Origin: Chloroflexota bacterium
GTDB taxonomy: Bacteria; Chloroflexota; Dehalococcoidia; Lucifugimonadales; Lucifugimonadaceae
Reading direction: 5' to 3'
Length of the DNA stretch: 63,641 bases
NCBI GenBank assembly: GCA_027618835.1
Contig: JAQCHZ010000015.1
Coordinates: forward strand, 1-63,641
In this document: positions 56,962-63,641 of the stretch, piece after piece
How positions within the stretch are numbered: position 1 is the stretch's first letter
Layout: the number at the start of each line of letters is the position of its first letter
Notes under the pieces: model-generated
Database searches by the model: none
What the model was told of the DNA's origin: nothing
The model's input: only the letters and a program-made list of their open reading frames with translations
Made by a program: the position numbers and the translations under genes

Positions 56962-57612
56962 TTGACTGGAAACATCATTGAACGACTGACTGCTTGCTAT
57001 ACCGGAGCCGTTTACGACGTAATGCGAGAGATGGGGCACCCGAATTGCGTGTTGCCTCACGACATTCGTCCGCTCGACGATACCAAGACGCTTGCGGGGC
57101 CAGTTTGGACGTGCAGCGGTCGAATCGACGAAACGATTTCAAACGACGATTCATTGATGAGCTGGACCGGATTACTGAGCAAGGCTCCGTCAGGATCGGT
57201 GTTGGTTTGCCAGCCAAACGACTCAACGATCGCTCACATGGGCGAACTTTCTGCGGAAACATTGAATCATCGCGGCGTGCTTGGCTATGTCGTTGATGGC
57301 GGCAACCGGGACTCGGATTTCATCAAAAAACTCGGATGGCCAGTGTTCTTTCGCTACTTCACACCCAAGGATGTGGTGGGGAAGTGGGCAGTGGAATCGA
57401 TGGGTGATCCAATCGTAATTGGTGAAGTGGAGATCACATTAGGTGATTGGATTCTCGCCGATATCGACGGTGTAGTGGTTATTCCCCAGTCGATGATCGA
57501 GTCGGTTCTAGACAAGACTGAAGAAATCATGTCGACCGAGAGTGAACTCAGGACGATGATTCTGAACGGCATGGACCCACAGGAAGCGTACAAAAGGTAC
57601 CGACTGTTCTGA
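56962..57612 (+). CDS. RraA-like / HMG-aldolase family protein
   Basis: 216 residues, TTG start with GAGAGGA upstream. AVYDVMREMG, GELSAETLNHRG, the D-G-x-x-R-D motif in VVDGGNRDSD, and GDWILADIDGVVVIP. Divergent from the enolase-family gene at 55595. Expected to be a metal-dependent aldolase or decarboxylase on a keto acid. It differs substantially from the member at 2607. Confidence 0.85.
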   Translation: MTGNIIERLTACYTGAVYDVMREMGHPNCVLPHDIRPLDDTKTLAGPVWTCSGRIDETISNDDSLMSWTGLLSKAPSGSVLVCQPNDSTIAHMGELSAETLNHRGVLGYVVDGGNRDSDFIKKLGWPVFFRYFTPKDVVGKWAVESMGDPIVIGEVEITLGDWILADIDGVVVIPQSMIESVLDKTEEIMSTESELRTMILNGMDPQEAYKRYRLF

Positions 57613-57716
57613 ACCTTAAAGATTCACTCAAATTACGTTGTCTCGCATAATGGGCTCTGCTAGGATTGTGATGCAATTCTCGAAGTCGAATATTCCACTT
57701 TTTCGTTGAGGCTAAA

Positions 57717-58211
57717 TTGACCACTGCTGAGACAGCGCAGAGCTCCAAATTACGTGAACAAATCAGGCAAGTGCTGAACGCTCAGCCACAGCCGACGGTA
57801 ACAGTCCTTTCATCGTTAATCGCGATACAGGATTCGATTCACTATCTTCCCGACGAAGCCATCAAAGAAACGGCTGCGTTCTGCGGTTCTACTATCAACG
57901 AAGTGTGGAGCGTTGCATCGTTCTACACGAACTTCCGTTTCACAGCACCTGGCGATAAGACGCTTGATGTGTGCTGGGGGCCTTCCTGCCACCTTGTTGG
58001 GGCTCAAGAGGTTCTCAATGCGGTTCATATCGCTCTCGAAATCAAGGAAGAGGGCGAAAGCCCCGACCGTAAAGTGACACTGAAGTACAACACCTGTTTG
58101 GGTGCTTGTGCGCAGGGTCCGGTTATCGCAATCAATCATCATCTAATCGGCAAACAGACAGCGGAGTCAGCGGCGAAGATCGCTCGAGAGCTTCGAGGCC
58201 AGAGCAGCTAG
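57717..58211 (+). CDS. nuoE: NADH dehydrogenase 24-kDa-type subunit
   Basis: 164 residues, TTG start with GAGG upstream. Thioredoxin-like [2Fe-2S] protein: ligands in VCWGPSC (C-x4-C) and NTCLGACAQGP (C-x3-C). Partner of NuoF in NADH oxidation. First gene of nuoE-nuoF-nuoG. No membrane or quinone-binding nuo subunits lie within the window, so this may be a stand-alone electron module. Confidence 0.93.
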   Translation: MTTAETAQSSKLREQIRQVLNAQPQPTVTVLSSLIAIQDSIHYLPDEAIKETAAFCGSTINEVWSVASFYTNFRFTAPGDKTLDVCWGPSCHLVGAQEVLNAVHIALEIKEEGESPDRKVTLKYNTCLGACAQGPVIAINHHLIGKQTAESAAKIARELRGQSS

Positions 58212-58255
58212 CTAACAAGCTAGTCGATCAAGAGCACAAGGGAACCAGATAACCG

Positions 58256-59977
58256 ATGTCAACGCCGTTCGAAGAACTCCAAGCCCGCGCTAAAAAACGC
58301 TGGGAAGAGCTGACCGCAGGCGATAGCGCATGGATCAGAGTTGGCGGCGGCACTTCGGGCCAGGCGGCAGGTGCTGATGCAGTACTCGACGCATTCCGAA
58401 CTTCTGTTGAATCATCAGGCGTAAATGCCAATGTTTCGATGGTCAGTGCGATGGGACTTATGTACCTAGAACCCCAAGTCGACATCTTGATGCCGAACGG
58501 CGCACGTGTTTACTACGGAAATGTCGAGCCTGAAGAAGCGCAGAAAATTGTTGAGCAGCATGTAAAGAACGGTGAACCGCTTACTGATCGAGCGTTCGCT
58601 TACTCAGGTGGCGATGTAAACGGTGTTGGGAATCTTCCTGAATTGAACAGCTTGCCAATGGTGGCTCTTCAAAAGCGAATTGCCACTCGTAACTTTGGCG
58701 ATACCGACCCACACGATTTGCTTCAGTATGTTGCCAAAGGTGGCTACACAGCCCTAAACCGCGCTTTGACCGAGATGACTCCAGAAGAGATCGTCGACGA
58801 GATAAAAGCTGCTGGACTGCGAGGACGTGGCGGCGCTGCGTTCCCTGCCGGAGTGAAGTGGAGCTTCCTAGCTCCTTCGAAGGCTCCAGTGAAGTACGTT
58901 CTTTGCAACTGCGAAGAGGGTGACCCTGGTGCGTTCAACGACAAGGGAATAATCGAGAATGACCCTCACACGCTGGTAGAGGGTCTGATCATCAACGGGT
59001 TCGCCACTCGATCGACCAACGGATACGTTTTCATTCGCACCGGTCACGAGTTGCCGATTGAATCGGCTCGAAAAGCTATCGCTGCCGCCTACGAGGCGGG
59101 ATTGCTTGGCAAGAATATTCTTGGCACCGACTTCTCGTTCGATATGGAAGTTTCACTGACCGGTGATTCTTACGTTGCAGGCGAAGAAACTGCTTTGATG
59201 GAAGCTATCGAAGGCAAGCGTGCAACGCCTCGATTCAAGCCACCTTTCCCAGCTGCTGCTGGTCTCTGGCAGAAGCCAACAAATATCAACAACGTAAAGA
59301 CGCTCGCTTACGTGCCCGAAATTGTCCGGAACGGATCTGGTTGGTTCAAGAGCATCGGTACGGAAACCACTTCCGGTACAGCTATCGTTTGTCTTTCCGG
59401 TCACATCACTTACCCAGGTATGTATGAAGTGCCAATGGGAATGACCATCCGCGAGGTACTCGAGAATATTGGCGGCGGCGTTTCGGTAGGTGAGCGAATC
59501 AAAGTGCTTCAGGCAGGCGGTCCGTTGAACGGTCTCCTTGGCGAAGAAGCATTCGACACCATGATCGACTTCGACGCTATGTCGGCAGCTGGTGCGTCTA
59601 TCGGGTCTGGCGGAATCATCGTCGGAAACGAGACCACAAACGTCGTTGACCTATTGCGCACTCTCATCGCATTCAACCAATTCGAGTCTTGTGGAAAGTG
59701 TTTCCCTTGCCGACTTGGAAACACTCATATGCTCGAAATTCTGGACAGAATGTGCCAGAACAAAGCCAAGCCTGCCGATCTTGCTCTACTTGAGCGCGTC
59801 GGCACAAGCATGAAAGCCGGTTCGCTTTGCGGACACGGTCAACTTGGTTTCAACCCGATCGCGTCAGCTCTGAAATATTTCGGTGATGAGATCAAATCTT
59901 GCTTAGCTGGAGAGATCGCCCCCGGCGGTGTTTTCGGTGATGGCACGATGATTCTTCCTACCCGTACACGTCCTTAG
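58256..59977 (+). CDS. nuoF: NADH dehydrogenase flavoprotein subunit with degenerate N-terminal ferredoxin-like domain
   Basis: 573 residues, longer than plain NuoF (about 430). Core: GLRGRGGAAFPAG, NCEEGDPGAFNDK (NADH/FMN binding), and the [4Fe-4S] site SCGKCFPCRLG plus the Cys in GSLCGHGQ. The N-terminal ~110 residues match the thioredoxin-like [2Fe-2S] domain of HoxF/HydB-type proteins, but all four ligand positions are replaced: Gly30, Gly35, Ala65, Met69, although the surrounding pattern (x-x-G-T-x-x-x-A-x-G-A and G-x-x-x-x-E-P) survives. The domain is therefore structural only. Confidence 0.93.
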   Translation: MSTPFEELQARAKKRWEELTAGDSAWIRVGGGTSGQAAGADAVLDAFRTSVESSGVNANVSMVSAMGLMYLEPQVDILMPNGARVYYGNVEPEEAQKIVEQHVKNGEPLTDRAFAYSGGDVNGVGNLPELNSLPMVALQKRIATRNFGDTDPHDLLQYVAKGGYTALNRALTEMTPEEIVDEIKAAGLRGRGGAAFPAGVKWSFLAPSKAPVKYVLCNCEEGDPGAFNDKGIIENDPHTLVEGLIINGFATRSTNGYVFIRTGHELPIESARKAIAAAYEAGLLGKNILGTDFSFDMEVSLTGDSYVAGEETALMEAIEGKRATPRFKPPFPAAAGLWQKPTNINNVKTLAYVPEIVRNGSGWFKSIGTETTSGTAIVCLSGHITYPGMYEVPMGMTIREVLENIGGGVSVGERIKVLQAGGPLNGLLGEEAFDTMIDFDAMSAAGASIGSGGIIVGNETTNVVDLLRTLIAFNQFESCGKCFPCRLGNTHMLEILDRMCQNKAKPADLALLERVGTSMKAGSLCGHGQLGFNPIASALKYFGDEIKSCLAGEIAPGGVFGDGTMILPTRTRP

Positions 59978-60019
59978 TCTAGAGCTCCACCAAAAGCCCA
60001 AACGTTCGGAGATTTCTGC

Positions 60020-62710
60020 ATGGCCGATGGAACTACCTTCAAGATCGATGGTCGCGACGTAGTCGCAAAACCTGGCCAGACGATCCTGCAGGCAGCAATG
60101 GATCAGGATATTTACATCCCTTACCTCTGCTACTACCCGAAGATGAAGCCGCAAGGCTCGTGTCGGGCGTGCATGGTTGAGGTTGAAGCGAACGGTCGAA
60201 AAATGACCGTTGCTTCCTGTACGACTCCCCCGATGCCGGATGCCGAGGTTACGACTAACAGCGAAGCCGTTAAGGATCTTCGCCGAAACGTAATCGAACT
60301 GTTGATGACCGAGCACCCGCACGGTTGTCTCACCTGCCACCGTATCGAGTTATGTGGGCCGCAGGACATTTGCCAACGCCACGTAACGGTTACTGACCGT
60401 TGCACTATTTGCCCTAAAAACGAGCGATGTGAGCTTAAAGACACCGTGCGATTGGTTGAACTCGACCTGCGCACGCCTTTGAACTACCACCGCCGTGATC
60501 TGCCGATTCACTCGGATGATCCGTTCTACGACCGTGACTACAACCTATGTATTGTCTGTTCACGTTGTGTGCGTGTTTGTGACGAAGTTCGATTCGACAC
60601 GGCACTGACGCTAACTTCTCGATCAGGAGTAGCGCTAGTTGGTACATCGCACGGAACATCGTTGCTTGAATCGGGTTGTGAATTCTGTGGAGCCTGTGTT
60701 GATGTCTGCCCAACCGGTTCGCTTACCGAGCGGAACTACAAGTGGGAGAAAGCCGTCAAGGAAGTAACGACGGTTTGTACGAACTGCCCAGTCGGCTGCC
60801 AGATGATTGCCGAAGTGAACAAATTCGGCAAGGTAGTTCGATTCAAAGCTGACCTCGCAGGTGCTGCCAACAACGGACAGGCTTGCATGACAGGTAAGTT
60901 CGGATATGAATACACCAATGACAGTTCGCGTCTGAAGCGACCTTACGTTCGTGAAGGCGGAATTCTGCGTAAGGCGTCGTGGGATGAGGCACTCGAAAAG
61001 ATCAAGGCTGGTCTTGGTGGACGTTCGAGCGAAGAAGTCGCTGTAATTACATCGCCACGTGGTTCGAACGAAGACCAATACGTTGCCGCCAAGTTCGCTA
61101 AATCTGTACTGAAGACTGCCAACATCGATTCGGCACTAAATAGTGACAGCGCAATGTTGTCTCAACTCGAAACTCGACTTGGTGCTGGTGCGGCAACGAA
61201 CCCAATTTGGGATCTTGAGCGATCGAAGAGCCTATTGGTTGTTGCCGGTAACCCGACTGAAGAACAAAACGTTCTTGCCGTTCCTGCTAAGAAGGCAATA
61301 CGAGAGGGCGCCAAACTCGTCGTGATCGACTCGCGAGAGACAGAGTTGACCCGATACGCAACTGAATGGCTTCGCCCCAAGCCGGGATCAGAAGCACTTC
61401 TTATCGCTGGAATCAGCCGTGTGATCCTTGATGAAGCTCTTGAGGACAAGGACTTCGTTCGAACTCGAGTTGATCAAGCTGACGATCTCAAACAGTCACT
61501 TTGGACATTCGATCTGGCAAAGGTCTCTCGCGACACTGGAATCGATGTTTCCCAGATACGACGAGCCGCAAGACTATTTGCTGAGGGTGATGCGGGAGCA
61601 ATTTTGCTCGGTAATGACGGACTCGACGATACCGCTTCCGAGCAGTTGGTCGATGCAATTATCGGCCTTGCTGCGATCACCGGAAACATCGGGAATGAAT
61701 CGGGCGGAATCTTCCCGTTGTATCAGGGTGCTAATACGGTCGGTGCCCGGGACATGGGTGCGGTTCCGTCAGAAAATGGGCTCGGTATTGCCGGCATGAT
61801 TTCAGGAATGTCGTCCGGAAGCGTCAAGGCTGCACTAGTAATGGCAGATGGAGTATCTGGTTACTCGCCAACGCTCCAGTCATTGCCAGTCGCACTTGAA
61901 AATCTCGACTTCCTAGTCGTATCTGCTGCCTTTGACTCAGAAATTACTCATCACGCCGATGTTGTACTTCCTGCTGCCACTTACGCTGAACAGAACTCGA
62001 CTGTCACAAACGTCGAGCGACGAATTCAGCTTCTGAGGGTCACTGCTGAACCTCGGCACGAGGAACGAACTGGTTGGGAGACTGTATCTGCTATCGCCAA
62101 CGCGATGGGTTGCTCTGGCTTCGACTACTCGTCGGCTTCGGAAGTATTTGCCGAGATTGCCGAAAACGTTACAACGTATAACGGTCTGTCTCACGAACAA
62201 CTGCAGTCGGGCGGTATTCAGTGGCCAACTGGTACTAATGATTCTTCGATCTTGTTCTCGAACGATGAAACCAAGGTTACCGTCGTCGCACTTAGCTACG
62301 AAGACCTAGCTAAATCGGTCGAAACAGATGTGCTTAGGTTCGCACCTGGTCGAGTTCTCAGCCAGCCAGAGCGTGATGTTGTTGTTCGGAAGCCTGCTGA
62401 TATGAACTATGTCGAACGTGAGCAGTTCATTCAGGTTCACGCAGACGACGCTAAAACCGCCGGCGTGAATGAAGGTGATATCGTGCAGATAACCGCCGAT
62501 GGTGGACACGTTCTTGCTCGTGGTAAAGCAGTGTTTGAATCGCCACAGGTAGGTCTTGTCGGTTCAACAACGTTGTTTGGTGAACTGGCAACCAAGATGC
62601 ACGAGCTAGAAGCGGCTGATTGGACGCCACAGATGCCGGGCTTAGGCTATTCAACAGTTACACTTGAATCAGCGCCTGTTGAGCAAGAAGTTGGGGCTGC
62701 AGCCGATTAA
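60020..62710 (+). CDS. nuoG: NuoG-like iron-sulfur/molybdopterin-fold subunit
   Basis: 896 residues. N-terminal [2Fe-2S] (CYYPKMKPQGSCRACM...C), His-Cys [4Fe-4S] (HPHGCLTC...C), an extra CTICPKNERC segment, two ferredoxin [4Fe-4S] sites (CIVCSRCVRVC; CEFCGACVDVCP), and the CTNCPVGC...C site heading the molybdopterin oxidoreductase fold. A molydopterin-binding domain closes the protein (QVHADDAKTAG). At the position where formate dehydrogenases carry catalytic Sec or Cys I see Ser (NSDSAML), so formate oxidation is unlikely; electron transfer is. GGAG lies before the ATG. Confidence 0.9.
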   Translation: MADGTTFKIDGRDVVAKPGQTILQAAMDQDIYIPYLCYYPKMKPQGSCRACMVEVEANGRKMTVASCTTPPMPDAEVTTNSEAVKDLRRNVIELLMTEHPHGCLTCHRIELCGPQDICQRHVTVTDRCTICPKNERCELKDTVRLVELDLRTPLNYHRRDLPIHSDDPFYDRDYNLCIVCSRCVRVCDEVRFDTALTLTSRSGVALVGTSHGTSLLESGCEFCGACVDVCPTGSLTERNYKWEKAVKEVTTVCTNCPVGCQMIAEVNKFGKVVRFKADLAGAANNGQACMTGKFGYEYTNDSSRLKRPYVREGGILRKASWDEALEKIKAGLGGRSSEEVAVITSPRGSNEDQYVAAKFAKSVLKTANIDSALNSDSAMLSQLETRLGAGAATNPIWDLERSKSLLVVAGNPTEEQNVLAVPAKKAIREGAKLVVIDSRETELTRYATEWLRPKPGSEALLIAGISRVILDEALEDKDFVRTRVDQADDLKQSLWTFDLAKVSRDTGIDVSQIRRAARLFAEGDAGAILLGNDGLDDTASEQLVDAIIGLAAITGNIGNESGGIFPLYQGANTVGARDMGAVPSENGLGIAGMISGMSSGSVKAALVMADGVSGYSPTLQSLPVALENLDFLVVSAAFDSEITHHADVVLPAATYAEQNSTVTNVERRIQLLRVTAEPRHEERTGWETVSAIANAMGCSGFDYSSASEVFAEIAENVTTYNGLSHEQLQSGGIQWPTGTNDSSILFSNDETKVTVVALSYEDLAKSVETDVLRFAPGRVLSQPERDVVVRKPADMNYVEREQFIQVHADDAKTAGVNEGDIVQITADGGHVLARGKAVFESPQVGLVGSTTLFGELATKMHELEAADWTPQMPGLGYSTVTLESAPVEQEVGAAAD

Positions 62711-62780
62711 CTGAAGTTATAAGCTGTCATAATGCAGACTCGTTTCATCCTTTATGCAAGTTTCTGTATCTAATAACTCG

Positions 62781-62810
62781 AAGGTCGCCACTAAAGCGGC
62801 TTTCTTATTT
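62781..62810 (+). terminator. Probable terminator of the nuo operon
   Basis: AAG-TCGC pairs with GCGGCTT (one bulged G, one G-T pair) around a 7-base loop, followed by TTCTTATTT. It lies 71 bases after the nuoG stop. Confidence 0.5.
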
Positions 62811-62861
62811 GGCTCTTATGGGCCACTTATAGTGTGAATAATCGCTAAGGGGTGAATTGGT

Positions 62862-63191
62862 ATGGCAAAAACGCAGGAAGTGAATGACGCCGAGTTCGAC
62901 GCCGAAGTCATCGACTCAGATATCCCGGTACTTGTCGATTTTTGGGCAGAGTGGTGTGGTCCCTGCAAAATGATTGCTCCAGTTGTCGAAGAGTTGGCCG
63001 CTGAATACGAAGGTAAAGCTAAGTTCGTAAAGCTTAACGTCGACTTCAACCCGCAGACATCGGCTAAGTACGGTGTTCGCAGTATCCCAACTCTATTGAT
63101 CTTCAAGGGCGGAGCCCCGGTTGGCCAGGTAGTTGGAGCAGTTCCTAAGAGCGTGTTACAGGCACGACTCGAAGATGCAATGTCTGTCTAA
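62862..63191 (+). CDS. trxA: Thioredoxin
   Basis: 109 residues, full length. Active site WCGPC in [23 protein letters not shown], cis-Pro in [12 protein letters not shown]-terminal [23 protein letters not shown] precedes the ATG. Monocistronic with its own terminator; selC follows 125 bases downstream. It may reduce the peroxiredoxin and the predicted selenoprotein of this window. Confidence 0.96.
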   Translation: MAKTQEVNDAEFDAEVIDSDIPVLVDFWAEWCGPCKMIAPVVEELAAEYEGKAKFVKLNVDFNPQTSAKYGVRSIPTLLIFKGGAPVGQVVGAVPKSVLQARLEDAMSV

Positions 63192-63213
63192 GAGATTTTT
63201 GAATCTTTAAAAA

Positions 63214-63248
63214 ACTCCGCCATAATTACGTTGGCGGGGTCTTTTTTT
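63214..63248 (+). terminator. Intrinsic terminator after trxA
   Basis: ACTCCGCC (63214-63221) pairs with GGCGGGGT (63233-63240), 8 bp with one G-T, followed by C and seven T's. Confidence 0.88.
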
Positions 63249-63315
63249 GTTCGTCGTTAGTGTGAACTCGCGGTAATCTTGCTGAGTTCCCAATCTAACG
63301 GGTACAAATCAGTGG

Positions 63316-63413
63316 GGGAGTGGATGGGTCCCGGTGGGCCTCACGGACTTCAACTCCGCTGGCGTGCGTCCTTCGGCGTGCGCGGAGGGTTCGACTCCCT
63401 TGCACTCCCGCCA
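63316..63413 (+). tRNA. selC: tRNA-Sec (TCA anticodon)
   Basis: 98 nt including encoded CCA. Acceptor GGGAGTG pairs with CACTCCC, discriminator G as in E. coli selC. The D arm has a 6-bp stem closed over CGGT, as is typical of tRNA-Sec. The anticodon loop CTTCAAC gives TCA. The variable arm is very long: nine pairs (with G-T) at 63360-63368 and 63373-63381 around a 4-base loop. T loop TTCGACT. The eighth acceptor pair expected in bacterial tRNA-Sec is G-G here (63323/63402), and the first anticodon-stem pair is A-C. Its presence implies selenocysteine use by this organism. Confidence 0.93.
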
Positions 63414-63641
63414 ATTCGATATGTATGTTTCAACAGTGGTAATTTTGTAAGCCCTGCTGGATCTATTCTTGTAGATGTCGCCATTCACCCGTTGTTCATC
63501 AACTCAACCACCTTCTCAGGGTTCTGTCAGATCTCAGTGCTCACTTAGTGATTTGGGCGATCTGAATACACGATCGATCCCTACTAATTAAGCCGACAAC
63601 TCGGCCATTAGAGTCGGCCACCTGTTGGTGAAGATCTTACG

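Noticed and set aside
60020..62710. NuoG-like protein as a selenocysteine formate dehydrogenase
   Set aside because: There is no in-frame TGA, and Ser stands at the expected catalytic position.
1..63641. UGA reassigned to Trp or another residue genome-wide
   Set aside because: Many intact genes end in TGA (for example 37057 and 42371) and use TGG for Trp; only isolated genes have internal TGA.
1..63641. CRISPR array, prophage or insertion sequence
   Set aside because: No regularly spaced repeats, transposase, integrase or phage structural genes were found; both tRNA genes lack adjacent integrase-like ORFs.

Overview
The window looks like chromosomal DNA of a free-living bacterium of the Chloroflexota, most likely a marine SAR202-type / Dehalococcoidia lineage. 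This is an inference from gene content. The clues are six enolase-superfamily (mandelate racemase-like) genes plus one decayed copy, the adjacent pair of large membrane proteins of the Chlor_Arch_YYY (DUF2298) and TIGR03663 families, a large 'Gram-positive type' SRP RNA, many TTG starts, and many scattered single-gene catabolic enzymes (TPP-dependent enzymes, RraA-like aldolases, ketopantoate-reductase-like proteins, SDRs, zinc alcohol dehydrogenases). No phage, insertion sequence or CRISPR array was seen.

Layout. 0.2-13.8 kb: mostly catabolic genes (TPP enzyme, RraA, GMC oxidoreductase with small subunit and cupin, enolase-family dehydratase, lactonase, aldo/keto reductase) around an ABC-F ATPase gene; it also holds a dead enolase-family gene and a sulfatase gene with one in-frame TGA. 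13.8-22.9 kb: tRNA-Leu, a 2-hydroxyacid dehydrogenase, two tandem enolase-family genes, an intergenic palindromic repeat, alcohol dehydrogenase, a second TPP enzyme, a PAS-GGDEF protein and a ketopantoate reductase. 23-31.4 kb: a broken YceI-type lipoprotein gene, then housekeeping genes (lepA, MFS, galU, SRP RNA, rsmA/ksgA, ispE) and an SDR. 31.4-34.0 kb: a heavily decayed CehA/McbA-type metallohydrolase gene. 34-39.4 kb: peroxiredoxin, alcohol dehydrogenase, two overlapping enolase-family genes and a second ketopantoate reductase. 39.5-54.3 kb: DNA repair (DinG with exonuclease domain, OGG1-type glycosylase), CCA-adding enzyme, a predicted selenoprotein, rnc, ftsY and a four-gene membrane/glycosylation cluster. 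54.3-63.6 kb: SDR, SRPBCC protein, enolase-family gene with a divergent RraA, a nuoEFG operon, thioredoxin and selC.

The main discovery is a selenocysteine story contained in the window. A DsbA/FrnE-like gene at 44709-45344 has an in-frame TGA exactly where the family has the first cysteine of its CPxx active site. A strong hairpin starts 14 bases after it. A recognisable tRNA-Sec gene (selC, anticodon TCA, long variable arm) lies at 63316-63413. Other in-frame TGAs in the window fall in decaying genes or at non-redox positions and look like nonsense mutations. The one in the otherwise intact sulfatase remains open.

How the genes fit together (inference): the lactonase, GMC dehydrogenase, sugar-acid dehydratases, RraA-type aldolases, 2-hydroxyacid dehydrogenase and TPP enzymes could oxidise diverse sugars or sugar acids to small keto acids without phosphorylation. 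NuoEFG would handle NADH electrons. Several such catabolic genes are visibly decaying, whereas the housekeeping genes are intact.
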